A DNA stretch of 36,289 nt from Candidatus Gemmiger stercoravium (GCA_019119835.1 DWWE01000038.1:1-36289), one strand, 5' to 3'. Positions 8,212 to 16,676 are shown, counted from the first letter of the stretch. Program-made: numbers and translations. Notes: a model not told the origin generated them from the letters alone.

Positions 8212-8853
8212 ATGAAGATCGAATCCGTATTGGACCCCGCCTTTGCCGCCTACGGCCATGTGGTGGAAGGGCTGGAGGAGGCCCGGGCCGAGATCCTGAC
8301 CGCCCTGGCCGCCACCCCGCTGCCCGCCGCCGGCACCGATTACTGCCCCGAGGACCCCGCCCTGCAGGAATTGCCGGCGGCCGCCGAGGTCAGCGAGCAC
8401 TTGTTCGGCGGTATGCCCTGCCAGCTGGGCTGGTGCAACGGCCGCAACACCAGGCTCAACTGCCTGGAATACCACCGGGACAGCGAGTATAACCTCTCCA
8501 ACGAGGATTTCATCCTGCTGCTGGCCCGGCGGGACCAGATCGAGGGCGGCCGGCTGGACACCGGCAAGGTCCGGGCCTTCCGGGTGCCGGCGGGCACGCT
8601 GGTGGAGGTGTACGCCACCACGCTGCACTATGCCCCCTGCCACACCGACCCGGCCCGGGGCTTCCGGGTGCTGGTGGCGCTGCCCGCCGGCACCAACACC
8701 GGCAAGCCGGACATCACCCCCAAAGCCGATGAGGACGCCTGGCTGTGGGCCTGCAACAAGTGGCTGCTGGCCCACCCCGAATCCGCCGAGGCCGCCCAGG
8801 GCGCCGCCGCCGTGCTGACCGGGCCCAACCTGGACATTGCCGCCGACCTATGA
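8212..8853 (+). CDS. DUF4867 family cupin-like protein
   Basis: A 213-residue protein I recognise as DUF4867, a family without established function. The core looks like a cupin. LEYHRDSEYN contains His88-x3-Glu92, and a second-motif His139 lies in TTLHYAPCH after the hinge GTLVEVYATT, so a metal-binding barrel is likely. It sits between xylulokinase and a transaldolase/aldolase, the position an isomerase or epimerase would occupy; a sugar-isomerase role is therefore an inference. I prefer ATG 8212 (AAAGGAAG about 8 bases upstream, MKIESVLDPAF) over the in-frame ATG 8191, which lacks a good site. It is soluble, with no signal peptide. Confidence 0.8.
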   Translation: MKIESVLDPAFAAYGHVVEGLEEARAEILTALAATPLPAAGTDYCPEDPALQELPAAAEVSEHLFGGMPCQLGWCNGRNTRLNCLEYHRDSEYNLSNEDFILLLARRDQIEGGRLDTGKVRAFRVPAGTLVEVYATTLHYAPCHTDPARGFRVLVALPAGTNTGKPDITPKADEDAWLWACNKWLLAHPESAEAAQGAAAVLTGPNLDIAADL

Positions 8854-8907
8854 CATGAACGGCCGGCCCTGCCGGGGCCGGCACCTGCGGGAAAGGATGT
8901 GTGCGTT

Positions 8908-9567
8908 ATGAAACTGTTTCTTGATACCGCCAATGTGGAGGAGATCCGCAAAGCCAACGAGATGGGGGTGATCGCCGGCGTGACCACCAACCCCAGCCTG
9001 ATCGCCAAGGAGGGCCGCGACTACGCCGAGACGCTGGCCGAGATCGCCACCATCGTGGACGGGCCCATCTCCGGCGAGGTCAAGGCCACCACCACCGATG
9101 CCGACGGCATGGTGCGGGAAGGCGAGGCCATCTATGCGCTGGACCCCGCCCACATGGTCGTCAAGATCCCCATGACCGCCGAAGGGCTCAAGGCCATCCG
9201 GCGGCTGTCCGCCAAGGGCATCCCCACCAACTGCACGCTGATCTTCACGGCCAACCAGGCCCTGCTGGCTGCCCGGGCCGGCGCCGCCTATGTCAGCCCC
9301 TTCCTGGGCCGGCTGGATGACATTTCCCAGCGGGGCATCGAACTGGTGGAGACCATCCACGATATGTTCCTGAACTATCCGGAGATCCAGACCCAGATCA
9401 TCGCAGCCAGCGTGCGCAACCCCATCCATGTGACCGACTGCGCCCTGGCCGGGGCGGACATCGCCACGGTGCCCTACAAGGTCATTGAACAGATGCTCCA
9501 CCACCCGCTGACCGACGCCGGCATTGAAAAGTTCCGCGCCGACTATACAAAGGTGTTCGGCGAATGA
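8908..9567 (+). CDS. Fructose-6-phosphate aldolase / TalC-type transaldolase
   Basis: A 219-residue small class I aldolase of the transaldolase subfamily 3B (FSA/TalC/MipB), which uses a Schiff-base lysine. Typical features are [20 protein letters not shown] at the N-terminus, [13 protein letters not shown], the catalytic Lys in [20 protein letters not shown], the [15 protein letters not shown] loop and AASVRN. It would either transfer dihydroxyacetone units (pentose phosphate pathway) or cleave fructose 6-phosphate; sequence alone does not separate these reliably. In this cluster it could carry xylulose 5-phosphate into central metabolism. ATG 8908 is favoured over ATG 8899 because it begins at the family-typical MKLFLDT and has AAAGGA upstream. 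It ends before a strong terminator. Confidence 0.9.
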   Translation: MKLFLDTANVEEIRKANEMGVIAGVTTNPSLIAKEGRDYAETLAEIATIVDGPISGEVKATTTDADGMVREGEAIYALDPAHMVVKIPMTAEGLKAIRRLSAKGIPTNCTLIFTANQALLAARAGAAYVSPFLGRLDDISQRGIELVETIHDMFLNYPEIQTQIIAASVRNPIHVTDCALAGADIATVPYKVIEQMLHHPLTDAGIEKFRADYTKVFGE

Positions 9568-9606
9568 GGATGCCCGCTTTTTCCCCGGCATGATCTGACA
9601 GTACAG

Positions 9607-9646
9607 AAACCGCGCCCCCTGCAGCTTCGGCAGGGGGCGCGGTTTT
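9607..9646. terminator. Bidirectional intrinsic terminator between the aldolase and cysG
   Basis: The arms 9607-9622 and 9630-9645 are a perfect 16-bp stem with a 7-base loop. The plus strand ends in TTTT and the minus strand continues in TTTCT. It can end both the sugar cluster (+) and the siroheme-synthase transcript (-). Confidence 0.9.
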
Positions 9647-9662
9647 GGTATGGGGCCGCCGG

Positions 9663-11003
9663 TCACAGCAGGCCGTCGGGCAGGGGGGCGCCGGGGCGCA
9701 GGTCCAGCGCCGCCACCTCGCCCACCAGGATCACGGCGGGCGGCTGCACCCCGGCCTTCCGGGCGGCTTCGGCAATGTCGGCCAGCGGGGCGCGCACCGC
9801 GGCGGGGCAGGGGGCGTTGCCGCCGCTGACCACCGCCGCCGGGGTGGAGGCGGGCAGTCCGCCGGCGATCAGGTCGGCGGCGATGCGGGGCAGGCGCTGC
9901 AGCCCCATCAGAAACACAAGGGTGCCCTCCAGCGCGGCATAGCGGCGGTAGTCCGGCGAAGCGTCGCCGGCGCTGTGGGCCGTGATGATGTGCAAGGCCC
10001 GGCTCACCCCCCGCTGGGTCACCGGGATGCCCGCCTGCCCCGGCACCGCCAGGGCCGAGGACACCCCCGGCACCACCTCATAGGCAAGGCCGGCCCGCTG
10101 CAGGGCCAGCGCCTCCTCGCCGCCCCGGCCGAACAGGTAGGGGTCGCCGCCTTTCAGCCGCACCACCAGCCCGCCCCGGCGCCCCAGCCGGACCAGCAGG
10201 TCGTTGATCTCGGCCTGGGGCATCGCCTGGCGGCCGCTGCGCTTGCCCACATACACCCGCCGGGCGTCGGCGGGGACCTGGTCCAGCAGGGCGGGGTCGA
10301 TCAGATCGTCATACACCACGGCCCGGCACTGCTGCAGCAGCCGCAGCCCCCGCACCGTGATCCACTCGGCGGTGCCGCAGCCGGCCCCCACCAGCGCCAC
10401 CGCCCCGGCCGCCGGCGGGGCGGGCAGGGGGGCAGCCGCCGCCATCTCGGCGGCAAAGTCCCGGCGGGCCTGCTCGGCCCGCTCCGGTTCCGACAGGGCG
10501 GCGGCCGTCTCCCCCCGGGCCGCCCGGCGGGCGGCCAGCCGGTCCAGCACCCGGGCAAAGCCGGGCGGCAGTTCGGCTTCCAGCCGGCGGCGCAGCCAGG
10601 CGGCGGCTGTGGGGCTGGCCCCGCCGGTGGAGATCCCCACCGTCAGCCGGCCCCGCTGCACCAGCGCCGGGAAATAGAACCCGCAGCCCGCCGGGTCGTC
10701 CACCACATTCACAAGGATGCGCCGGGCCTTGCACAGCGCGGCGATGCGCCGGTTCAGCGCCCGGTCGCCGGCCGCGGCGATCACAAAGTCCGGCGCCGGG
10801 ACCAGGTCGCTGTCCGCAAAGGGGCGGCGGCAGAGGGTCAGACCGGCCATCCCGGCCAGCTCGGCACAGATCTCGGGCGCCACAACGGTCAGCCGGGCGC
10901 CGAAGGGCAGCAGCTTTTCCGCCTTGCGGCAGGCCACCCGGCCGCCGCCGACCAGCAGCCCGCGGGCGCCTTCCAGCTGAATGAAAAAGGGAAACCAGGC
11001 CAT
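9663..11003 (-). CDS. cysG: Bifunctional siroheme synthase (SUMT plus precorrin-2 dehydrogenase/ferrochelatase)
   Basis: A 446-residue CysG-type fusion making siroheme from uroporphyrinogen III. Residues 1-200 are the Met8/CysG-N domain. They show the NAD site LLVGGGRVACRKAEKLLPFG, then NVVDDPAGCGFYFPALVQRG, then GISTGGASPTAAAWLRRRLE. From about residue 205 comes uroporphyrinogen-III methyltransferase, with ALVGAGCG, VVYDDLIDP, VRLKGGDPYLFGRGGEEA, PGVSSALAVPGQAGIPVTQRG and VFLMG. No HemD domain follows. The start overlaps the stop of the ABC ATPase by one base (TGATG), with AAAGGAGG upstream, indicating translational coupling. The obvious local user of siroheme is the sulfite/nitrite-reductase-like fusion encoded upstream on the same strand at 13896-16466. 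Confidence 0.93.
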   Translation of the reverse strand: MAWFPFFIQLEGARGLLVGGGRVACRKAEKLLPFGARLTVVAPEICAELAGMAGLTLCRRPFADSDLVPAPDFVIAAAGDRALNRRIAALCKARRILVNVVDDPAGCGFYFPALVQRGRLTVGISTGGASPTAAAWLRRRLEAELPPGFARVLDRLAARRAARGETAAALSEPERAEQARRDFAAEMAAAAPLPAPPAAGAVALVGAGCGTAEWITVRGLRLLQQCRAVVYDDLIDPALLDQVPADARRVYVGKRSGRQAMPQAEINDLLVRLGRRGGLVVRLKGGDPYLFGRGGEEALALQRAGLAYEVVPGVSSALAVPGQAGIPVTQRGVSRALHIITAHSAGDASPDYRRYAALEGTLVFLMGLQRLPRIAADLIAGGLPASTPAAVVSGGNAPCPAAVRAPLADIAEAARKAGVQPPAVILVGEVAALDLRPGAPLPDGLL

Positions 11004-11776
11004 CAGCCTTCCTCCTTTGGCAGTTTGCAGTAATATTGCCAGCCCTCGGGGGTGGCGGCCCGGCCCTGCCGGATGCCGAACACCCGCTCCAGCACGCCGC
11101 TCTCGTACACGGCTTCCGGCGCGCCGGCGCCCACCAGCCGCCCGGCGTCCAGCACGGCCAGCCGGTCGGCCCCGGCCAGCGCCAGCGGCAGGTCGTGCAG
11201 CACCAGGACCACCGCCTTGCCGCTGCGGGCCAGCCGGCGGGCCAGTTCCATCACGCCCAGCTGGTGGGCAATGTCCAAAAAGGTGGTGGGTTCGTCCATC
11301 AGAACGGTGGGGGTCTGCTGGGCAATGGCCATCGCCAGGTAGACCTTCTGCCGCTGCCCGCCGCTCAGTTCGGGCAGCGGCCGGTCGGCCAGGTCGGCGG
11401 CGTCCGCGGCGGCCAGCGCCTCTGCCACGATGCGGTGATCCTCGGCCCGGTAATGCCGCGGGCAGGACAGGTGGGGGAACCGGCCGTGCAGCACCATCCG
11501 CCGGGCTGTGATGTTGGGCACCGGCCGGCTCTGGGACAAAAAGGAGACCTGCCGGGCCACCTGCCGGGGCGACAGGCGGGAAAGGGGCGCCCCGTCCAGC
11601 AGCACCTCGCCGGCCAGGCAGGGCGCCAACCCCAGAACGGCGCGCAGCAGCGTGCTTTTTCCGCTTCCGTTGGGGCCGGCCAGCACCAGCACCTCGCCGG
11701 GGCGGAAGGCCAGGTCGATGTCCTGTACCACCGGGCGGCGGTGGTATCCGGCCGCAAGGCCGCGCAGTTCAATCAT
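11003..11776 (-). CDS. ABC transporter ATPase, FecE/FepC (iron chelate/cobalamin) type
   Basis: A 257-residue ATPase. It shows Walker A GPNGSGKS, signature LSGGQRQKV, Walker B TVLMDEPTTFLD and the switch His in VLHDLPLAL. The segment ITARRMVLHGRFPHL is typical of the iron-siderophore/heme/B12 import subfamily. It energises the permease encoded immediately upstream (8-base overlap) and is coupled to siroheme synthase downstream. Placement with siroheme synthase and an Fe-S/siroheme enzyme favours iron or heme as the cargo, but cobalamin cannot be excluded. Confidence 0.92.
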   Translation of the reverse strand: MIELRGLAAGYHRRPVVQDIDLAFRPGEVLVLAGPNGSGKSTLLRAVLGLAPCLAGEVLLDGAPLSRLSPRQVARQVSFLSQSRPVPNITARRMVLHGRFPHLSCPRHYRAEDHRIVAEALAAADAADLADRPLPELSGGQRQKVYLAMAIAQQTPTVLMDEPTTFLDIAHQLGVMELARRLARSGKAVVLVLHDLPLALAGADRLAVLDAGRLVGAGAPEAVYESGVLERVFGIRQGRAATPEGWQYYCKLPKEEG

Positions 11777-12791
11777 GGGTACGCCCTCCTCTTTGCCGGA
11801 TCAGCAGCCACAGGAAAAACGGCCCGCCCACCAGGCTCAGCACGGTGCCTACCGGCAGTTCGAAGGGGGCGGCCGCCAGCCGGGCCAGCAGATCGCAGAC
11901 GGTCAGCAGCGCCGCGCCGCCCAGGGCCGAGCAGAGCAGCAGCGGCCGGCTTTCCCCGCCCACCAGCCGGCGCACGATGTGGGGCACCAGCAGCCCCACA
12001 AAGCCCACCAGCCCGCAGAAGCTCACGGCGGCCCCGGCCAGCGCCGCCGCCAGCGCCAGAAACACCAGCCGGGCCGGCCGCACCCGCAGCCCCAGGCTGC
12101 GGGCGGTCTCGGGGCCCAGGGCCAGCAGGTCCAGGTCGCCGGCCAGCACCGCAGCCGCCGCCAGGCTCACCCCGATCAGCACCGCCGCCGGGGCGATGCG
12201 GGCCAGCGAGACCCCCGCCAGCCCGCCCATGCGGAAGTCGGTGTAGCCGGTCAGCGCGTCGGGAAAGACCGTGGTCACCGCGTCGATCAGCGCCGAAAAG
12301 ATGTTGGAGATCGCCACCCCGGCCAGCACCAGCGTGATGCGGGACGCCCCGGTGGCCTCGGAGAAAAAGAGCACCAACAGCACCCCGGCCATCGCCCCGG
12401 CAAAGGCGGCCAGCGGCTGCAGCAGGGCGGCGGGGGCCAGGGCGCTGCACAGCGCCACGCCCAGCCCGGCGCCGGCGTTCACCCCGATGATGTGGGGGGC
12501 GGCCAGCGGGTTGGCCAGCACGGTCTGGATGATCACGCCGGACACCGCCAGCGCCGCCCCGGCCAGCAGGCTGCCGCATACCCGGGGCAGCCGGGCGTAC
12601 AGCACCACCCGGGCGGCCACGCTGCCGGGGTCCTGCCCGGCCAGCGCCCGCAGCACCTCTCCGGGGCGCAGGTCGGCGGCGCCCAGCCCCAGGCTCAGCA
12701 GGGCCAGGGCGGCGGTCAGCGCCGCCAGCCCCCAGGCGGCCGCGGCCGGGTGCTCACGCAGCCGGGTACAGGATGTCGGCCAGTTTTTCAT
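11769..12791 (-). CDS. ABC transporter permease, FecCD family
   Basis: A 340-residue, very hydrophobic protein with about ten membrane segments. FecCD hallmarks are visible: LPRVCGSLLAGAALAVSGVI, QTVLANPLAAPHIIGVNAGAG, and the cytoplasmic coupling region GFVGLLVPHIVRRLVG followed by ELPVGTVLSLVGGPFFLWLL. I choose ATG 12791, which has GGGGGAAG just upstream. This start overlaps the end of the binding-protein gene by 38 bases. A longer in-frame start at 12812 has no ribosome binding site. It is a single permease gene, so it probably acts as a homodimer with two copies of the ATPase. Confidence 0.9.
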   Translation of the reverse strand: MKNWPTSCTRLREHPAAAAWGLAALTAALALLSLGLGAADLRPGEVLRALAGQDPGSVAARVVLYARLPRVCGSLLAGAALAVSGVIIQTVLANPLAAPHIIGVNAGAGLGVALCSALAPAALLQPLAAFAGAMAGVLLVLFFSEATGASRITLVLAGVAISNIFSALIDAVTTVFPDALTGYTDFRMGGLAGVSLARIAPAAVLIGVSLAAAAVLAGDLDLLALGPETARSLGLRVRPARLVFLALAAALAGAAVSFCGLVGFVGLLVPHIVRRLVGGESRPLLLCSALGGAALLTVCDLLARLAAAPFELPVGTVLSLVGGPFFLWLLIRQRGGRTHD

Positions 12792-13713
12792 AGGCTTCCC
12801 CCCATCTTGCATTGGGTTTCAGGTTGTACAGCGTCGGGTCCATCACATAGCAGCGCCCCTCCTGCACCGCCCGCAGGCTGGCCCAGGCCGGGCTGGACCG
12901 CAGCATCTCGTCGGCCACCGCCTCGGCCACGGCCGGGTCGGCGGTCTGGTAGACGAGAAAGATATAATCCGGGTCCTCCTGCAGGATGACTTCCAGGCTC
13001 AGGTTTTCCAGCAGCGAATCCTCCCGGTCCGCGATGTTGTCGCACCCCAGGTCGGCCAGCATCTCGCCCAGCACATTGTCCCGGCTGTTCTTGACCTTGC
13101 ACCCCGAACTGGACACCCGCACATACAGCACGCTGGGGGCGCTGCCGTCGGCCCGGGCGATGGCCCGGGCCACCCGGTCCCGCACAGCCTCGCCGTTTTG
13201 GCGGCAGGCGTCGGCGTCGCCGGTCAGGCGGCTGCAGCGTTCCAGCATGGACAGGTACTGCTCGAAGGTGCTCACCTCAAAATACGCCGCCGGGATCCCC
13301 ATTTCCTCAAAGGTGTCCATCAGTTCCAGATCCAGCGCGGTGTTCACGCTGGCCAGGATCAGGTCCGGCTCGGCGGCGATCAGCGTTTCCAGGCTGATCT
13401 GCTTGGTGGCGCCCAGGTCGGTGACCCCCTCCAGCGGCAGCCAGTCAAAGTAGGTCCAGGCGTCGGTGGCGCTGGCGACCAGGCTGTCCTCGCCGCCGGC
13501 CAGGCACCACACATCGGCAAAACTGCCGATGAGCGCCGCCACCCGCCGGGGCGGGGCCTCCACATTCACGGTGCGGCCCAGGTCGTCCACAAGGGAGATG
13601 ACCTGGGCGGACCCGGCGGGCCGGGCGGCCTCGGCGGTGGAGGCGGTGCCGGGCCGGGCGGTGCAGCCCGCCAGCAGCAGCCCGGCCAGCAAAGCGGCAA
13701 ACAGTTGCTTCAT
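12754..13713 (-). CDS. Substrate-binding lipoprotein of the iron/B12-type ABC transporter
   Basis: A 319-residue PF01497-type binding protein. The N-terminus MKQLFAALLAGLLLAGC is a lipoprotein signal with lipobox Cys17, so it is anchored outside the membrane. The mature protein starts with a short linker and then ISLVDDLGRTVNVEAPPRRV, the usual opening of siderophore/heme/B12 binding proteins. It continues with a helical backbone and a C-terminal lobe (EGRCYVMDPTLYNLKPNARWGEAYEKL). ATG 13713 has GAAAGGAAACC upstream; the frame is open to 13776 but without a site. It is the first gene of the importer and lies about 180 bases after the fusion oxidoreductase. The ligand is unknown. Confidence 0.9.
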   Translation of the reverse strand: MKQLFAALLAGLLLAGCTARPGTASTAEAARPAGSAQVISLVDDLGRTVNVEAPPRRVAALIGSFADVWCLAGGEDSLVASATDAWTYFDWLPLEGVTDLGATKQISLETLIAAEPDLILASVNTALDLELMDTFEEMGIPAAYFEVSTFEQYLSMLERCSRLTGDADACRQNGEAVRDRVARAIARADGSAPSVLYVRVSSSGCKVKNSRDNVLGEMLADLGCDNIADREDSLLENLSLEVILQEDPDYIFLVYQTADPAVAEAVADEMLRSSPAWASLRAVQEGRCYVMDPTLYNLKPNARWGEAYEKLADILYPAA

Positions 13714-13895
13714 GGGTTCGGTTTCCTTTCTAATAGGTAGGGCAGGGGACGCAAAAGCCGGGCCGCAGCCGGGCAAACAGGGCGCACCTGCCCCCGCGTT
13801 GTCGGCAGGGGAAAAGCAGGATCATTTTAAGGCCCTTTGTCCGCTGTGCGGTCCGGCAGATCGCTTTGCTTTGGGTCAATCATTCGGCAAGGTCT

Positions 13896-16466
13896 TCAGC
13901 AGGTGGCGCCGCCCACGACCTTTTTCTGCAGCGCGGCGTCCTTGTCCAGCTTGCCGTTCAGCAGCTTGTCCTGAACATAGTCGAAGCCCAGCCGCTGGAT
14001 GGTATCGGCGAACCGCTCGCCGGTGACGCCCTCGTCCCGGTAGAACAGGATCGCCCGCTCCACCAGGTCCAGCACCTCTTCCTCCGAGGTGAAGATCTTA
14101 TCCAGCGGGCGGCCGTTGGCGACCTTTTTGCCCCAGCGCCCGCCGATGTACACCCGGTACCCGTCCACAAACTCCTCGGTCACGCCGAAGGGGCAGCGGC
14201 CTTTGCAGCGGCCGCAGTGGTTGCAGGCGTCGGGGTCCACCTTCAGCCGGCCGTCCTCCAGCCTGGCCACATGGATCGGGCAGTTGGCCTCCACCTGGCA
14301 TTTGGCGCAGCCGCGGCATTTTGTCAGGTCGAACACCGGCACCCGCTGGCCCACGATGCCCAAGTCGTTCAGATTGGGTTTGACGCAGTTGTTGGGGCAG
14401 CCGCCCACCGCGATCTTGAACTTGTGGGGCAGGGTGACGTTGTGGTAGCCCAGGTAGAACCGCTGGTGGAGCTTCTCGCTCAGCCCGAAGGAATCCAGCA
14501 GCCCGTACTGGCAGGTCGTGCCTTTGCAGGACACCACCGGCCGCACCAGCGACCCGGTGCCGCCGGTCTGCAGGCCGGCCTGCCGCAAAAAGTCCATCAG
14601 GTCCTCCAGCTTGTCATAGGGCACGCACTGGATCTCCAGCGTCAGGCGGGTGGTCATGGTCACCTCGCCCGAGCCGAACCGGTCGGCAGCCTCGGCCACC
14701 GCCCGCTGCTCGTCGGTGGTCAGCTTGCCGTTGCGGGTGATGACCCGGACGTTGAACCGGTCGGGGTAGCGCTTGTCCTGCAGGCAGCCCAGGGCCTTGA
14801 CCCGCTTGATCTCCTCGGGGGTCAGGGCAGAGGTCGCCGGCACCCGGACCTGGTTGAAGGTGGCGCCGCCCTCCAGCACCCGGGTGTTGGTGTAGCCCAG
14901 CGCCTTGAGCCGGTTCTGCAGGAAGTAGCCCCGCTTGCCCCGGGCGCAGACCAGCAGCAGCCTGGCGTCCCGGGCGTAGCCGTCCAGCGGGCCGTTGACC
15001 TTGCTCAGATCGACCCAGGCGGCGCCGCGCAGCGTCGGGGCGGGGTGAACGTCCAGCACCTCATAGCCGGCGGCCGCGCCGGCGGCGTACTCGGCGGGGG
15101 TGAAGGTCTCGAACCGGCCGGCCAGCTTGTTTTCCAGGATGTAGCAGGCCTGGACGAAGGGGTGGATGGCGGTGGAGAAGGGGGGCGCATAGGCAAAGTC
15201 CAGCGTGTCGAAATCCTCCAGCCGGGCCCCCAGCGAGAGGCCGGTCACCGCAATGTCCACCATCTTGTCCACGGCGCCGGCGCCCAGCACCTGGATGCCC
15301 AGCAGCCTGTGGCTGGCGCGGTCGGCGATCAGCTTGGTCAGGAAGCTGGCCGCGCCGGGGTAGTAGTGGGCCTTGTCGTCGGTCACACAGACCACGCTCA
15401 CCGGGTCGTAGCCGGCGTCTTTGGCCTGGGGCTCGGTCAGGCCGGTGCGCCCGGCGTTCAGATCCTCCAGCAGCCGCACAACGCCGGTGCCCAGGCACCC
15501 GCCGTACGCAGCCGGCTGCCCCGAAAGCCCCCGGGCCAGGCAGCGGCCGGTGATGTTGGCGGTGGAGCCCATGGCTGACCACTGGGGCGCCCGGGTCAGG
15601 GCGTTGAAGACCAGCGCACAGTCGCCCACCGCGTAGACATCCTCCAGGTTGGTCTGCTGGCGGGCGTCCACCCGGATGGCCCCTTTGACCATCGCAAGGC
15701 CCGAATCCTTCAAAAAGCCGGTGGCCGGCCGGATGCCGATGGCCAGCACCACCAGGTCGGCGGGCAGGCTGCCCGCGTCGGTGGCGACGGCGGCGGCCCG
15801 GCCCTCGCCCTGCACGCCCCGGAAGGCGGTGCCGGTCAGCACCCGCATGCCCCTGGCCTGCAGCCGCCGCTTCACATAGCCGGCCATCTCGGGGTCAAAG
15901 ATGTTGGGCATCAGCTGGGGGGCCATGTCCACCACCGTGACCTCCAGCCCCCTGGCCAGCAGGTTTTCGGCCACCTCCAGCCCGATGAAGCCGCCGCCCA
16001 CCACCACGGCGCGGCGGCATTGGTTTTGCTCCGCCCAGTCCCGGGCGGCGATGGCGTCGTCCGGCGTGCGCATCGTGAAGACGCCGGGCAGGCCGGTGCC
16101 CGGCACATCGGGCACAAAGGGCTCGGCGCCCACCGCCAGGATCAGCCGGTCGTAGGCTTCCTCCCGGGCGATGCCGGTCCCGGTATCCCGCACCGTCACC
16201 GTGTGGGCAGCGGCGTTCAGGGCCACGGCCTCCTGCCCGGTGAACACCTGCACCCGGGTCAGGCCGGCGTACTTGGCCGGCGTGTTGACGATCAGGTCCT
16301 CCCGGTCAGGGATCTCCCCGCCGAGATAATAGGGCAGGCCGCACCCTGCATAGGAGATGTCCCGGCCTTTTGAAAAGAGCACGACCTCGGCGTCCGGCTG
16401 CTCCCGCTTGAGCTTGGCCGCGGCCTTGGTCCCGGCGGCCACGCCGCCAATGACTACGATCCTCAT
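13896..16466 (-). CDS. CoA-disulfide-reductase / rhodanese / siroheme sulfite-reductase-like / ferredoxin fusion
   Basis: An 856-residue multidomain redox enzyme. Residues 1-450 are a class III pyridine-nucleotide disulfide oxidoreductase. They show the FAD motif GGVAAGTKAAAKL, the single redox Cys42 in SYAGCGLPYY as in CoA-disulfide and persulfide reductases, the NAD(P) motif VVVGGGFIGLEVAENL and FAD segment VYAVGDC. About 465-540 is a rhodanese domain with the loop VCARGKRGY (Cys507). About 550-700 is a nitrite/sulfite reductase half with cluster/siroheme ligands in CKGTTC (Cys647, Cys652) and GGCPNNC (Cys690, Cys694). About 715-760 is an inserted 2[4Fe-4S] ferredoxin (CX2CX2CX5CP and CX2CX2CX3CP). 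It is predicted to be cytoplasmic and to use NAD(P)H to reduce persulfide, polysulfide, sulfite or nitrite. ATG 16466 is preferred over ATG 16472 because the latter abuts AGGAGG. The likely substrate is unproven. Confidence 0.88.
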   Translation of the reverse strand: MRIVVIGGVAAGTKAAAKLKREQPDAEVVLFSKGRDISYAGCGLPYYLGGEIPDREDLIVNTPAKYAGLTRVQVFTGQEAVALNAAAHTVTVRDTGTGIAREEAYDRLILAVGAEPFVPDVPGTGLPGVFTMRTPDDAIAARDWAEQNQCRRAVVVGGGFIGLEVAENLLARGLEVTVVDMAPQLMPNIFDPEMAGYVKRRLQARGMRVLTGTAFRGVQGEGRAAAVATDAGSLPADLVVLAIGIRPATGFLKDSGLAMVKGAIRVDARQQTNLEDVYAVGDCALVFNALTRAPQWSAMGSTANITGRCLARGLSGQPAAYGGCLGTGVVRLLEDLNAGRTGLTEPQAKDAGYDPVSVVCVTDDKAHYYPGAASFLTKLIADRASHRLLGIQVLGAGAVDKMVDIAVTGLSLGARLEDFDTLDFAYAPPFSTAIHPFVQACYILENKLAGRFETFTPAEYAAGAAAGYEVLDVHPAPTLRGAAWVDLSKVNGPLDGYARDARLLLVCARGKRGYFLQNRLKALGYTNTRVLEGGATFNQVRVPATSALTPEEIKRVKALGCLQDKRYPDRFNVRVITRNGKLTTDEQRAVAEAADRFGSGEVTMTTRLTLEIQCVPYDKLEDLMDFLRQAGLQTGGTGSLVRPVVSCKGTTCQYGLLDSFGLSEKLHQRFYLGYHNVTLPHKFKIAVGGCPNNCVKPNLNDLGIVGQRVPVFDLTKCRGCAKCQVEANCPIHVARLEDGRLKVDPDACNHCGRCKGRCPFGVTEEFVDGYRVYIGGRWGKKVANGRPLDKIFTSEEEVLDLVERAILFYRDEGVTGERFADTIQRLGFDYVQDKLLNGKLDKDAALQKKVVGGATC

Positions 16467-16561
16467 ACTCATCCTCCTGCCTTGCGTTCCGAATCCGCGG
16501 GTCCCCTCACCCCGGCGCCCGCCGGGGCCGGCGGGGGCAAGGGCCTTCTTTCTTGCTTTCC

Positions 16562-16589
16562 ATTATAAACCCTTTTGGGCAAAAGGCAA
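16562..16589 (-). promoter_or_regulatory. SigA promoter of the fusion oxidoreductase
   Basis: On the minus strand TTGCCT (16584-16589), 16-base spacer, TATAAT (16562-16567). It gives a leader of roughly 90 bases. It lies in the 344-base region shared with the divergent hydrogenase promoter. Confidence 0.7.
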
Positions 16590-16664
16590 ACAAATTCCGC
16601 CCCCTTGCCCGAAAACGCCCCCGCCGCCGGGGTCGGAATCAAGGCGAAACCGTCAAAAATATAA

Positions 16665-16676
16665 GTTGCCGTGGCA
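16665..16676. promoter_or_regulatory. Inverted repeat TTGCC-N2-GGCAA between divergent promoters
   Basis: TTGCCGTGGCAA is a small dyad about 30 bases upstream of the hydrogenase -35 and about 75 bases upstream of the other promoter. The position fits an operator serving either gene, but the dyad is short and no regulator is encoded nearby. No Rex-type TTGTTAA-N4-TTAACAA site was found in this region. Confidence 0.3.

Noticed and set aside
13740-13895. Terminator between the fusion reductase and the ABC importer.
   Set aside because: The CCTGCC/GGCAGG and GCCGGGC repeats do not form a stable stem followed by a T-run, so I leave the transcript as possibly continuous.
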